Counted from the first letter of the stretch, positions 15,201 through 29,300 are shown. The stretch: 64,000 bases of DNA from Bugula neritina (GCA_964035545.1 OZ037767.1:31481628-31545627); one strand, 5' to 3'. The notes: generated from the sequence alone by a model not told the origin. A program made the numbers and translations.

Positions 15201-18200
15201 TGATAATACACGTAATATAATAGTATATAAAATAAATTAATATACTTCTAAATAACATTTTATATAATATAATACAACTATTATATATGTATATAAGAGT
15301 GTCCAACAGAAAAGCTTAACGGAATTTGTTTGTTGATATAAAATTGACCATTGCTAAGGAGATTACGGTATTGTTTATAGTTTTATGTTAGCTATGGTCA
15401 ACCTTTTTATTATTTAACATCTTGTAGCATAACAAATACACTTGATGTATTATATAGTTAGCTTTTCTTTCATCTACTAGGTAATAGGTGTAGAAATGTG
15501 TGAAAGCTTTTCAGCTATATAGTTCAACATTGTAACGACTTGATGAACTTCAGGAACTAGACTTGACTTAAAAATGTTAATGTTTATAGATTTGCACAAT
15601 AAAAGTTAACAGCAGCCATATGCCTGCTGAAATAAAGTAGAGCAATTTCCTTGATTTCATCATTTAGTTACGAAGTGCTTAGTACACAACACTAGTCCTG
15701 TAAGCCAGTCTGTCGACTGTTACATAAATTCTATGCATCACATAATTTATTACAGCCCACAATATTTTGCAATACTTTATGAAATTTTCCTGTTTCTTAC
15801 AGTAAATAAACCTGTACACTACCGATACTTTAATCAAAGAGTATATATCGATTTAGTAGCGCCAAAATGATAAAATTAATTATAATTTTGAAGGTTAATA
15901 ACTTTGGTAAAACTACTTTGGAATAAATTATCATAAATTTAATGCTTTAATTGCCCTGTGTATTGAATGGAAGATACAGAGCAATTCAATAGGTAAATAT
16001 TATTGAGGTACACCTCAATATCATAGTTGACCAATGACATTTCAGTTTACATTAGCAAATACACTCTCTGTGACTGGGAGGAAGTAAAGCACTGTCACTG
16101 CTGAAGTTATTGTACTTTTTTGTTCATGTTTATTGAAGTTATATATTTAACATAATTACATTTTAACTATTATAATTTACAAGTTTTATGTAAAGCTTTT
16201 TTATCACTTGACATCATTAAAATGGATTCTAAACTAGTTGAATATAGCCACTCTATTTATATTTATAGTAGACTTCATGAAAGTTATCTCCCCAATGCAC
16301 ATAGCTGTATACACAATTCAGCAAACCTACAACTTTTTAGAGGAGTATAGAAACACCCAGAGACAAAACACATTTTCTCAGCTCAATGACTCAAAATCAA
16401 TTTTTAATAACATCAATGTGAAACTTATTTATGCAAAGTTGAAACGTACCAACACAGTGTTGTAAAGCACATCAATATGAATAGTAAATACAGTAAATTT
16501 ATAGACAAAGAGTTGGGCTGTATTTATGTATAATTAATGACTTTAGCAGATGAAATAACATGGCCTAGGAGAGAAATGTAAAGACAGAGTTAAATGCAAA
16601 CAATGCCTCCAACAATGTATCAAAATGGAAGGCAATTTGTTTGTGACAACACAATAGGTAGACAAACAAGAAGCCAAGAATTGTTGACCCAATATACGAA
16701 ACTGCAGTTAAATGGTTATCTGAGACAGACTACACACTGCTGGTGCTTGCAAGTGCTCTCCACAATGCATATTGAGTAAGAGATGAATAGATTTAGACTA
16801 AATGTTGTGATTAGGGACTCTTAGCTTCTAACTCCATTGTTTAGTGAATAGCTACTGTCATTACCTACTTTGGTGAATGTTTTAGTGCAGGGAAGTAGTG
16901 CTATACTCTCAATAGAAACCTACAGTGATGTACTGTACACAGTTTTCTATAAAATTAGTTTTACATGGTAACATTGAGGTAGAACCCAAAGCCGGATATT
17001 AAAAACCATAACATACAAACTATAAACACATTCAACACTTACAAAATTGTTCTTGATGGTGAAATATTTTTTGAGTTGTACTTGAATATAAAATATAAGA
17101 TAGTTTGATATTTGACAGGTAAAGTCGATGTAATAGAGGTGTAGTCATATCAGTTCAATTGGTTCATAACTTTGAATATGAATCATTTAAAAAGTCAGCT
17201 TTACATATTATGCTCTCATTTAGAAAACCTTCTCCTAATTTAAATATTAGCAGGTGGAAAATAGAGTCGTCATGGTTCTTTAGGATGATTCTTTTTAATT
17301 GGAACATGACGTAGAGGCTTTTGCTAAATATTGTAATGCATTGGTAAGTGTTTGCAATGTAATTTGAGTATCAGTATTTGCACAACCAGAATGTAAACTA
17401 GAAATGTTCAATAAAAGTGACACAATAATTGCTGTTCCAATTCAATATATCGACACGAAGGTGTAGACTAAATATTACACCAGTTTAACGTCCAACAAAC
17501 TAGTAAAATTTGTGCTTCTATAGTTTCTCTTCTCCCACTAAACTGAAATACAAATTGGCTTAATGAATATCTTAGCCATTTAAATGAACATTGAATTTGC
17601 AAAGTAATTATGTAAATATTTACAGTAACCAACAGGCAAGCTCTAGATATTACAGCTCAGTCACAATATTAAGCACAAATTAATTATTACGGAACCCTTT
17701 GTTTTGTCACCACTTTAGATGGCTTAGTGTAATAACTCATCTTTCATGTCCTGGCAGGTGAAATAAATATGATTTATTACTACCAAATCTTAGTGTGTGT
17801 CGTTAGAGAATGATATAGTGCCTTGTATACTATAACTATTAAATATAACAGGTGATTGTGATGCATTAGTACAACAAACATGGTTGTTATCGTATTGGGA
17901 ACAAAATCAGCAACCAATGACGCTTTTACCAAGCTCACAACTTTGCCATTGCATGCTAGTTATTCAATTTTCCTAAAAAAAAACTTAAACAAGCTAAAAG
18001 CCAGTGATAAAATAGCAGAGCACCCATGCTAAAGTTACAGTGCATCACGATTATGCAGCTTGTCAGACTGCATTCATTATATTATCAACTGAAATGTTGC
18101 AGTGCAGTGTGCCACACAAAAGTACCAATTATATATTCTAAAGAGATGTTAATGTATACGTCTTCCTCCTTCTCTTCTAGTATCTATATATATTTCCTAG

Positions 18201-18738
18201 CTACTGTGAATGTGACATTCAACTTTATAACTAGTAAGCGATTATAGAATACAAACGGATTTCCCAGATTATGATGGCAGGGATTTAGTATTTTCTGAGA
18301 AGCATAACATAATTAGAAGCTTAAAATTTAGTCCTGCTTATGCAGGAAAAATTATTAATTAGAGATTGCAGTGATCTAAAACATGTGGCATAGGAAACTG
18401 ATGTTCAACTGAGAGCACCTCGCAATACAATTCTCTACTAGTCATGAACACTTACGCAGAGGGGTTTCAAGCACGTTCAGCTGTTTTGTTTTCTGTTCCA
18501 CTTCCCAAACTTTTGTCTTTAGTCTATGAGATCTAGCAATAACACCCTGACATTCTTGTGATAAATCCTTGAAGATCTCGTTAGCATAATTTGCAAGTTG
18601 AGATATTTGTAGTAGGATCTGCGTGTAGCTTTTGTTGACTATAACTTGGTGTTCTTCGCCTAGGCTGACATTTTGTGAACTTGTTAAAGCTCCTCGTCGT
18701 ACATTGACAGGTTCTATACTTCTTTTTACGAATGGCAT
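152..18738 (-). CDS. NHS: Nance-Horan syndrome (NHS/NHSL) family protein, partial (3' end outside window)
   Basis: NHS-family proteins are actin regulators whose N-terminal WAVE-homology domain binds Abi/HSPC300-type partners. Exons found, in transcript order: 18738-18456, 13188-12935, 12136-11873, 11234 to about 10901, 10597-10434, 9473-9355, 7866-7710, 6687-6472, 5103-4974, 261-152. All junctions are in phase except the donor of exon 4, which I could not place: the next exon needs phase 2, and the obvious donor at 10900 is phase 1. Seen: the start MPFVKRSIEP resembles the NHS N-terminus; a helical WAVE-homology segment fills exon 1; exon 2 has the TAASRPDSVQKLYSQAK stretch corresponding to the post-domain NHS motif; exon 4 has RRQTISGS; exon 10 has SLYSVDQDGFFTTMHTD, the NHS hallmark. 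The remainder is Ser/Arg/Pro-rich and probably disordered. About 670 residues are visible and the reading frame is still open at 152, so the gene continues left. Family assignment is strong; exact exon 4 end is not. Confidence 0.8.
262..4973 (-). other. Large intron of the NHS-like gene
   Basis: The exon at 5103-4974 ends in phase 2 and the exon at 261-152 begins with one base, so they join directly and this 4.7 kb is most simply one intron. Apart from the 16-bp minisatellite at 3.8-4.2 kb it is AT-rich unique sequence in which I see no convincing further exon. A few short open frames near 1.3-1.5, 1.9-2.1 and 2.3 kb lack splice or homology support. Confidence 0.5.
3799..4197. repeat. 16-bp minisatellite (agagaatagagtatat)n
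   Basis: About 25 copies of a 16-bp unit with a few one- or two-base variants, inside an NHS-like intron. The unit has no stop codon in several frames, so it produces spurious Tyr/Ile/Leu-rich open frames on both strands. Confidence 0.95.
5106..5206. repeat. 20-bp tandem repeat against an NHS-like 3' splice site
   Basis: Five copies of agcatagttagtaatgtgtc. On the minus strand the array runs directly into the acceptor (AG at 5105-5104) of the exon at 5103-4974. Confidence 0.9.
7319..7475. repeat. C-rich tandem repeat, unit about 30-35 bp
   Basis: About five imperfect copies of a unit with gtgcactacatta followed by a run of C and T, within the NHS-like intron between the exons at 7866-7710 and 6687-6472. 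Strongly C-rich on the plus strand, unlike its surroundings. Confidence 0.85.
7951..8636. repeat. 34-bp minisatellite, about 20 copies
   Basis: Near-identical 34-bp units containing tatagtgtagtatattatat and agtatagcatacag; the only recurrent variant is atagta/ataata. It lies in the intron just upstream (transcript sense) of the NHS-like exon at 7866-7710, ending about 85 bp from its acceptor. Confidence 0.95.
9041..9140. repeat. 20-bp tandem repeat (actaatgtgacataattaat)n
   Basis: About five imperfect copies in an NHS-like intron; a short (GCT)n run lies just before it at about 8949-8971. Confidence 0.85.
11672..11815. repeat. About 41-bp tandem repeat, 3.5 copies
   Basis: Units of tacagtgtattactagctgtatatactatacta type, in the intron about 60 bp downstream of the NHS-like donor at 11872. 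Confidence 0.85.
13349..13481. mobile_element. 133-bp MITE-like element, copy 1
   Basis: The ends are inverted repeats of about 25 bp: it begins CAGTAATGGAGAAAATGAG, and its other end reads CAGTGGTGAAGAAATTGAG on the opposite strand. A second copy of identical length lies at 56636-56768. It encodes nothing. Termini beginning CAG-GTG resemble hAT-type ends, but no target-site duplication was clear, and similarity between the copies extends a few bases past both ends. Confidence 0.7.
15139..15197. repeat. (AT)n microsatellite, about 29 dinucleotides
   Basis: Uninterrupted AT dinucleotide run in NHS-like intron 1, able to form a cruciform. Confidence 0.97.
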
Positions 18739-20311
18739 TGTTTAACATGTTATATTGTCACAACAATAAATAAATACCTGTAAATATATTATTAGTAAAT
18801 AACATAGACTAAATAAAAATATAAAACCCGAGCTTTCTCTATGCTACCACATCTCACAATACTCGAAATCGACGCATGCTTCTGTATCTGTTTGATTGGA
18901 AATTACTTGTTATTGCTTTAGCTTGCTGTTCATTTAATTTAACTCGACGTATGGGGGTAGTCCATGACTGACGTTTTCTTTATTCAGAAAAACTACACAT
19001 CTAATAGCCTCTGGTGCAACACTTTAACGGCGCAAACTAAATACGCTAAATTTAACTCGACTAGTTTAACAGCGCAAATTCAAAACTCAATAGCCATCTT
19101 CAAAAAAACTTTTCTGATTGGTCCAAGAACAGACTAGCGAGCGAATTTGAGCGTTATTTATAAATTTTGCACAGCTTATTATTATCATTAATCGCTCCAT
19201 TCAGAAACTCTAACTGCAGCCACTTTCAATTGCCTACTTCTTCTAGAAACGTTAATACTGATAATATAATTTCATCACTTATGCATGATAAAAAATTGAA
19301 TGCATTTCAGCGTCGTCGGCTATTAATGACTATATTATTATAACGGTTACTAACCGCGATCGTGAAGTTACTAACATTAACAATAACAACTTGAACTTCA
19401 TTTTCATTTTGATTTTCTAAACAAACTTTCAGTTTCAACTTCAACTTCAACTTGTTTTTTTTTAAATTATAATAATTATAATTTTCTCAGACTGTACTTG
19501 ATTTGAATTGTCACTGACAAACTATAGTTTTCAGTAACTCAAGTTGCTAAGTTTCTGCCTCTTCTAAGTTCCAACTCTTGTCTTACAGTTAAAGTTACAC
19601 CTACACTTTTAGTTTTATTTGCAAAAATTCAATTCACTTCGAGTTAAGGCAGCAAACAACTTTTAGTTTTTTTTATTCTATTTTTTAAAAAATTTCATTA
19701 ACGACATATTTGCCTTAGTAATGTATAGTAATGTTATGGTAAATTAAATTTATTGCTCCTAAACTTCTAGTTCTTGCATTTAAATACTTATCAAAATTCA
19801 ATTATTCTCTTTTACATTTAACTTTGTTCATGTTATCTATTCGCTTCTATTTATCGCTTCTAAATCGTTTTGTCACTCAATTTTTAGCCATTATAGTGTT
19901 CTTATTTAGTTACTATTGCTTTAAAACATATCAAAAATATTTATTGAGATTGACACACTACTTATATTGTTGAAAAACTGGTATTCAATTGAAAAAGTGA
20001 GATAAAATAATTTTTAAGGTCATATAATTTATACAATCTAAATCTAAATAGCTCCAAAATGTATAAATTTGGTCATGTTGAGATGTTGCTTATGATGTTG
20101 GTAACTCTCACTGCTATGCCCAAGTTACTTTCATGGTGGACAAGTATAACATTATAGATGGCTTTTGTTGAATTCTGTCTAGCATATTATTGAAAGTGGC
20201 TGAATGAAGTTCAATTTAATTGAGTAGAAATTGTATTGTTTATACTTTATATTACAGTATTCTCTCCATACACTTGACAGGTGAATAGCAGGTGCTAGTT
20301 GCTGGTTCAAC
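18739..20311. promoter_or_regulatory. Head-to-head spacer between NHS-like gene and NADSYN1
   Basis: The two start codons (18738 minus, 20312 plus) face away from each other across 1.57 kb, which must contain both promoters. The stretch is AT-rich, with a short run of atttcaacttcaact-type repeats near 19.43 kb and several TATA-like tracts. No single core promoter element could be chosen. The right part could include an intron or 5' untranslated region of NADSYN1. Confidence 0.5.
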
Positions 20312-23300
20312 ATGGGGCATAAAGTAATTCTAGCTGTGTGCTCTTTAAACCAGTGGGCTATGGACTTCGAAGGGAATTTGCGAAGAATCCTTGAAAGTTA
20401 GTACTAAAATATGCATTCAGTCATGTTACCACATTGTCTCTATTATACAGTGTGTGTATATACAGTGTTAAATATTTATAATAAAAGTTTTCATGTATAT
20501 GAATAAATTGGTGAAATAATTCTCAATATCTCTGTAGTTTTATAATAAAAAGTGTCCCTTTCAAATTTTCTTTGATATGTTCTATTCAACACTCAACTTA
20601 ATTACTGCTACTTAATGACAGTTTGCTAGACCACTGTATTTTCCTACACTTACCTGGCACGTATTTCTGAGGTGGCTGTGCTCCGATACATTACCTTTGT
20701 TGCCTTTCAGGTATCAGACAGGCTAAGGCAATGGGTGCAAAGTACCGCTTGGGTCCAGAACTTGAAATCAGGTAAACAGAAATTTTAAAAGCGAATTCAA
20801 GCTATCTAAACTTTTTCGACAAATTTATCTTATTAATGTTTAATGTTTTTAAAAAAAAATTTTTATTTGTTTAATATATTACTATTTTGTGAAATTTTCT
20901 TATCGTTATTTAGATTATTTGTTTAGACTGTGTATAGTCTTTATGGCTAGTTGTAGAACTGCTGAATATAGGAAGCAGTGTACTGTATAACTAGGAGTTA
21001 TGAATTCAGTCATTTCACTTGAGTAATTGAAGTCTGTCATGCAAGCTTTGTTGAGTGCTGGATATAAGAGCACGTTATGTAACATCAGTCTAACAGTCTA
21101 AGATTCACTGTTGATAACCTGGCAGCTGTTTATTGCTGTAAACGATGCTGTTTGGTGACAATTTTTAATATTTGTGGATGTAAATCCAATAGATAGTCAA
21201 CTAAGATGGCTATTATTATGTGCTGCCAGCTGCTCCAATACAAGATTTTACATTGGTTCAATAGTTTCTAGTGTATACTCTGTAACATAAGTTGTATATT
21301 TCTAGTGTATACTCAGTAACATAAGTTGTATATTTCTAGTGTATACTCTGTAACATAAGTTGTATATTTCTAGTGTATACTCTGTATTATATTCTGTATA
21401 TTTCTAGTGTATACTCTGTAACATAAGCTGTATATTTCTAGTGTATACTCTGTAACATAAGCTGTATATTTCTAGTGGATACTCTGTAACATAAGTTGTA
21501 TATTTCTAGTGTATACTCAGTAACATAAGTTGTATATTTCTAGTGTATACTCTGTAACATAAGTTGTATATTTCTAGTGTATACTCTGTATTATATTCTG
21601 TATATTTCTAGTGTATACTCTGTAACATAAGCTGTATATTTCTAGTGTATACTCTGTAACATAAGCTGTATATTTCTAGTGGATACTCTGTAACATAAGT
21701 TGTATATTTCTAGTGGATACTCTGTAACATAAGTTGTATATTTCTAGTGTATACTCTGTAACATAAGTTGTATATTTCTAGTGTATACTCTGTAACATAA
21801 GTTGTATATTTCTAGTGTATACTCTGTAACATAAGTTGTATATTTCTAGTGTATACTCTGTATTATATTCTGTGTATTTCTAGTGTATACTCTGTAACAT
21901 AAGTTGTATATTTCTAGTGTATACTCTGTAATATAAGCTGTATATTTCTAGTGTATACTCTGTATTATATTCTGTATATTTCTAGTGTATACTCTGTAAC
22001 ATAAGTTGTATATTTCTAGTGTATACTCTGTAACATAAGTTTTATATTTCTAGTGTATACTCTGTAACATAAGCTGTATATTTTTAGTGGATACGGCTGC
22101 GCTGATCACTTCCTGGAACCCGACACGTTCCTCCACTCCTGGGAAGTGTTGGGGGAGATAATTTCCCACCAGATGTCTCAAGACATCCTCCTGGATATTG
22201 GCATGTAAGTATCCACATGTCACGTGATATTATGATTTTATACAATATACTCAATCAATAAATGATTTTAAATTTAAAGTCCTAAGTGTTGACATTTTTA
22301 CTAAAAAGAAGCAAATAAGGGATAAAGTTTAATCATTGACTGTGTATAGTAGTGATTCACTTATCCTTGTGTGCCTCAATCATTATACCCACCCTTGTTA
22401 TGCTATCATCGGCGTTGTATGCGTATGTCCGTATTTGTAGGCCAGTGATGCATAAGAATGTAGGCTACAACTGCCGTGTGTTCATTCTGAATAAACGGAT
22501 TTTACTAATAAGACCAAAGATATTTCTGTGCGACGATGGAAACTACCGGGAACCTCGCTGGTTCACTGCCTGGTCACGTCTGCAGCAGGTTGAGGAACAT
22601 TACCTGCCAGGCATAATCAGGGCCATCACAGGCCAGTCTACAGTACCCTTTGGTGACGCTGTAATCTCTACCAGGGATACGTGTCTGGGCTCTGAGATAT
22701 GCGAGGAGTTGTGGTCCCCTGCTAGGTAAATATTTTGAGATATGCAAAGAGTTGTGGTCCCCTGCTAGGTAAATGCCGTCGTAGTATTTAACTAGTAGCA
22801 GTTTTGAGAAGTTTTGGTTTAAGAGACTAGAATTTAAAAGTTGCTCTCACTGTTTATTGTGTTGTCTATAATGTGAAACATATTATACCATTATGTAACT
22901 TAATGTAGTATATAATATTGTATAATATAATATATAATATGATGTATAAGTTCTTTCATTTACAATACTCCTTCTACAAATTGCTATGTTAACTAGCTCC
23001 AGACGTTAGCCAATCTCGGTGGTTTGATCTTTTAGCCGCCATATTGAGATGAGTTTAGACGGTGTGGAGATAATCACTAATGGCAGTGGCAGCCATCACC
23101 AGCTCCGTAAAGGTTATGTGAGACGAGACCTTATCAAGTCAGCCACCATGAAGGTGAAAGTTGCACTAATATGTGTTTGTAGGGCATATACAGTACGTCA
23201 GGGGATATACAGTATATCAGGGAATATACAGTATATCAGGGAATATACAGTATATCAGGCGATATACAGTATGTTAAGGGATATACAGTATATCAGGGAA

Positions 23301-26300
23301 TACATAATATATCAGGGAATATACAGTATGTTAGAGATTATACAGTATATCAGGGAATATACAGTATGTTGAGATTATTTGAGGAATGCAGTATTAAACA
23401 GAATATGTGGAAAATAATATTTCTTTATACTTCAGGAGTTGTCTTTTCAAATAATACATTGGCTTGTCCATATTATTAGAACTTTTAATGTTTATTCAAG
23501 CTTTCTAGTGATACTGCACACTGCTAGCAAACTAGTGCACTGTGGGTAAACTAGTGCACTGTGGGTAAACTAATGTATTATGGGTAAACTAATGTATCAT
23601 GGGTAATCCTACAGGCTGGAGGCATCTACTGCTTTGCCAATCTGCTGGGTTGTGATGGGGAAAGAGTTTACTACGATGGTAATTCCTGTGTCTACCTCAA
23701 CGGGGAAGTCCTAGCTCAAGGGCCTCAGTTCTCCCTACAGGAAGTGGTTTGTACATCTTCTAGAATCATCTAGAGTTTCCTGGCTACTGATAGAGTAGAT
23801 ATTATATGCTGTATATTATATACCGACTGTGTAGGTTGTTATCGGAAGCCATGTTGACCTTGAGGACGTGAGGTCATACAGAAACCAAATCAAGTCCAGG
23901 TGTATGCAGGCCTCCCACCAGACTAAGTTTCCCCGTGTGAGTGTGGATTTCACACTTGGGCCTGAGGACCCCGCCGTGCCTGTGATGATGGAGGGGGCAG
24001 TTTGGGAGCTCCTCTTTCCTCAGCAAGAAATCAGGTTATCACTATGCCTAAAGCTGTGATGTGCTTACAGCCGTGATATGGTTACAGTTGTGATGTGCTT
24101 ACGGTTGTGATGTGCTTACAGTTGTGATATGCTTACAGCTGTGATGTGCTTACAGCTGTGATGTGCTTACAGCTGTGATGTGCTTACAGCCGTGATATAC
24201 TTACAGTTGTGGCCCTGCCATGTGGTTGTGGGACTACCTCAGAAGGAGTGGATGCAGTGGGTTCCTCTTACCCCTCAGTGGTGGAATAGACAGCTCCGCT
24301 ACTGCTTGTATAGTCTACTGCATGTGCTCTCACGTCTACAACGCTTGCCAGTCTAACGGTACGGGTTTCACTTCCTGTTGGGTTTCACTTCCTGTTACTA
24401 CTCGATAGTTGTGACTGGACAATCAGACTGTGCTATGTCTTCTATACGCGACACGTGGACAGCTTTCTATTAATTCACAAGTTCTATATGTGGACATGCT
24501 TCGGTCTAAGTAATTTAATTTAATTTTTAAGCTAATCTAATTAGTGGAAGATATAAGTATTTTCTGTAAAAGTTGTTTGGAGGGGGCAGGAGAGGGGGAG
24601 GGCAGGAGAGGGGGAGGGCAGGAGAGGGGGAGGGCAGAAGTTGTCCTCTTTAATGAATACCATATCTCTGACTTATCTATTAATATACAGCTCCTCCATT
24701 TGTCTAGTAATAAGAATATATATGATAATATATAGTTAAGGGGTTGCTTTATAGAGAGACTGTAATAACTTGATCATGTGTTTTATTTGACGTGTTTTTA
24801 TTGTATACCATATTATTATCCACTATCTTATATACCTGATATGATACGTGCTCTGATGAGAGTATATCACTATTCACTTATATACCTAAAGTATCTGTAC
24901 AAGCAGCATGTTGATTCAGCTCTATGATTACCTTTCAGTTGAGATTGTACTGAGCGACCTGAGGAGAATTGTGGGAGATGATAAGTTTACGCCGTCCAGT
25001 CCCGCCCAGATTTGCCAGCTGCTGTTCACCACAGTCTACATGTCCTCCAAGAACAGCTCCCAGCACACCAGGGACTTGGCCGGGGAACTGGCGGCTCAGA
25101 TTGGCAGGTATAGCCTGGGTAGTACCTCGCAGGTACCACCTCGCAGGTACTACCTCGCAGGTACTACCTTGCAGGTTATACATGCGAGGTAGTACGTCAC
25201 AAGTGCAATATAGTTTCCATAGTCTGGACTTCTGGTCTCAACTGCCGTGGTTCGCCGGCTCTCCTGTATTGACAGGTTTCACAAAGTGTAGTATTGAAAG
25301 ACTAAATAGATAAGTTTTGTGATATAGGAAGGCATAGCTGTATGCCTGGGCAGTTGTAGCTCGTGTTTCTTTGTTGTGTAGATGTCAGGGAAACCTGCAG
25401 GTGTTAGAAGAGGTTTAGAGGGTTAAGTTACTCGTAGAGCTGTGATGTTGATATTATGTCTGTAGCTACCATCTTCAGCTGTCCATAGATGCTGCCGTTA
25501 GCGCTGTCATAGCCATATTTCAAACCGTCACTAAACTCACTCCCAAGTTTAGAGCACACGGAGGTACCCAGAGGGAAAACATAGCCTTGCAGAACGTCCA
25601 GGTTTGTTGTTTGTGTCTCTACAGTCTACAGAATGAGCATATGACAGCATATGACAGTATATAGCATGTGACAGCATATAGCATATAGCATATGACAGTG
25701 TCACAAATTCTGAGTGTACATATACCTATAGACTTACCGGGTTTTTCCTAATGATTATACAGGAATGTTCATAAATATTCTAGACTGATCAAAGAGATGG
25801 GTCATTGTTCATTGTTATTGTTTTCATTAGTCATGTTAACTACTGCCCAGCAATGTAAACAAGGTGTTGCGCAATAATTGCGAAATAACCATGGAAATTC
25901 CAATGTTTTGTTTTGTTTTGATTTTCTATAAATAGTATTGGCATGTGGGGAATGTTTTCTACTAGAATCTTCTTTACTGGAATGCTTGAGAATGTTCTAG
26001 AGTGTTTTGTTTACTAGAAATACTGAGGCAGTTGTTTTTACAGTTCAGTTCCTTTTTATGAGTTCATTCTCACAGTTCATTTTTATAAATTCATCTGTGC
26101 ATATCTTACTAGAGAAATAAAGTCTACTTATTCACAACTCTATTTACTCACAACTGGATTAGCAAGCTGTATGCTACTTGTCTATACACTTCTGACTACC
26201 AGACTTTTCGAACTCGTCACACTGCTACCAACAGTTTTGTGACAGACAGCATATAGCAGCATATAGTATATGACAGCATATAGCATATGACAGCATATAG

Positions 26301-29300
26301 CATATGACAGCATATAGCATATGACAGCATATAGCATATAACAGCATATAGCATATGACAGCATATAGCATATGGCAGCATATAGCATATGGCAGCATAT
26401 AGCATATGACAGCATATAGCATATGACAGCATATAGCAGCATATAGCAGCATATAGCGTATGGCAGCATTGATGCCGTTAAACTTCTATGTCCTCATTTC
26501 TAGTGCTATTGTAGGCGAGGGTTAGGATGGTAGTAGCCTATCTCTTCTCTCAGCTAACTCTTTGGTCTAGGGGTAGGCCGGGTGGATGTCTCGTACTCGG
26601 CTCTGCTAACGTTGATGAGAGGTACTTTACAATAACACTATACAGTTCTTCTATAACCATGCTCAAGCTGATTCTAAATCAACTTTATTTGTTGCGTACT
26701 TTTCCACTGCAAAATAAATTGTGCGAGAGTGAAACAGGACAGAAGTGCAACTGGTAGCTGAATCACTATTTGAGGTCTTCGGTTACCTCCAGATATCTCT
26801 ATACCTGCCATGTTCCCAGTCATAGACTAGGTTACAGTTACTATATTATATTGAGTCATAAAATATACTAATACCGGGAGTTGTCTGTCACAAGTATATA
26901 ATAGAGGTGGTGGAATGTAAATAGAATGATTTATGATGTGTCTGTAGTCTGCGAGGTTACATGACGAAGTACGACTGCTCCAGTGCAGACTTGAATCCTA
27001 TTGGTGGAATCAGCAAGACTGACCTTCGCTCCTTTATACAGTACTGCCAAGTAGAGTATAACCTACCTGTGCTTTCAAAGTAAGTATACTATATTACAGG
27101 CTATTACATGCTATAATATGTGTGTTTATTATGCTATTTTATTTCTATACAGGATATTACATGCTATATGTGTGTGGTTATTATGCTATATAATTTCTAT
27201 ACAGGATATTACATGCTATGTGTGGTTATTATGCTATATCATTTCTATACAGGATATTACAGGCTATGTGTGTGGTTATTATGCTATATAATTTCTATAC
27301 AGGATACTACAGGCTATGTGTATGGTTATTATGCTATATAATTTCTATACAGGATATTGGAAAGTCCACCCACTGCTGAATTGGAACCTCTAGCTGAGAA
27401 CGGAGTCATAGCCCAGACAGATGAGGTGCATATATAGAAATATATTACTACAGTACTAGTTGTACTAGTTGTAGTAGTGGTACTAGTTGTACTAGTTATA
27501 CTAGCACCTTGATGGTGAACATTAGCTACATGTATACAGATTGCATAAGCTAGAGCATAGAGATTGTATATAGGCAAGCTTTAGATTGTATAAGCCATGT
27601 GCAAACCATCTGCACGGAAATGCAACTCTAATATGTCATCAGGTAGACATGGGAATGACTTACAATGAGCTGTCAGTGTATGGCAAGCTGCGCAAGGTGT
27701 TTCTGTGTGGTCCATACAGTATGTACTGTAAGCTAGTTGAGAAGTGGAAAGACTCTCTATCTCCTATTGAAGTGAGTAATGTTATATATCATATAATATT
27801 ACATATCATATAATATTACATATCATATAATATTGCGATTACTAGATGTGTATGTTTTATTATAATAATATATAATTTTTATACAGTTACCAAAATAAGT
27901 GAAAAGAATTGCTATATACTATAATACAGAAATTAGTATAATAGTCTAATATGACAGTATCTGGTCACTGGAAGTATAACTAACAGCTTGAAAGTAATAA
28001 GACAATGTGAGTGCTCAAATAATTCTTCCTGTGGAAACACCAGAATATCTTCCTTATTACAATACTAATATATTACATAATATAATATATTCCACGAGAA
28101 TATATTACATACTATATATTTTACATAATAATTATATACTATCTTACATGATAATAACATCATATTGATTTTGAAGTATGTATAACATGTATAACAATGC
28201 CATGCATCAACACTATTCATAATGATTTAGGGTTTGTCTCCCCATACATTTTATTACTATTTCTTTTATAAAATCAATCTAAAATCATTATTAGTTTCAA
28301 CATTCATTTTAAATACATTTCAATTTTATACAATATATTTATAAGTATCTTTTCAAGTGACTTTTTATTGGAGAAAAATTATTTTTTGCTCAAAATTAAA
28401 AGAATGCAATTGTTAGTTTTGTATACGCTGACAAATAAACTAGTCTCGGGCAAACCGCGTTGTAAGGCAGAGTGTGTTTGTTGACGCACGATAACCATCA
28501 TACGTTTTAACTAGATTAACTTCTGTTGCTAAAAGGTAAATATCAAAGTTGTTAACTCAACTTTTCATGCAACTGAGGTTATCCAGTCTAATCGTACTTA
28601 GTGTCGCAAGACGCTCCCATGGCCTACGGTCCAGATAGTGGTAATCACTACTGGTACTGTCATAGTTAATAAACCAAAATAAATCTCCAGTAATCACAAT
28701 ACTCATGCGCACGTATGGTGGTACTTATTGCAAGTGCCAACTATTGGCAACTTCGCCATCGCAGTAGGTCGATACTACTATGGGTGTTTCGTGAATTTGG
28801 ATGCAGCAATTCTGTTGCCAGGAACTCAAGTTGATTGATCTCCATTTGATATTCCTCTTAGCAACATCTTTACGTTTGAGAATGCAATCGTTAGACACCG
28901 TTTTGTATACGCTGACAAATGAACTAGTCTCGGGCAAACCGCGATCCTAGGCAGAGTGTGTTTTGATTGACGCACGAATACTATTACACGATTTAACTAG
29001 ACTAACTTCTGTTGCTAAAAGGTAAATATCAAAGTTGTTAACTCAACTTTCATTGCAACTGAGGTTATCCAGTCTAATCGTACTTAGTGTCGCAAGACGC
29101 TCCCTTGGCCCACGGTCTAGATAGTGGTAATCACTACTGGTACTGTCATATAACTTAAAAATAAAGATTCTGCAAGGCGTTTAAATGGAAGCAAGTGCTC
29201 TGTCGGAAATATTGGATAACTAAATATACATTCTGATTATGCTCATTATTGGAATTCTACTGGTTTCTAGTAGCACTTACGCAAAAATTTCTCTGCAGGA

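Larger units (their letters stand above)
13189..18455 (-). other. First intron of the NHS-like gene
   Basis: Exon 1 ends in phase 1 (18456) and exon 2 opens with two bases (13188), so this 5.3 kb is one intron interrupting the WAVE-homology region. It holds a G-run near 13.28 kb, a MITE-like copy at 13349-13481, an (ATT)n-rich patch near 14.6-14.7 kb and a long (AT)n tract at 15.1 kb. I see no other gene in it. Confidence 0.6.
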
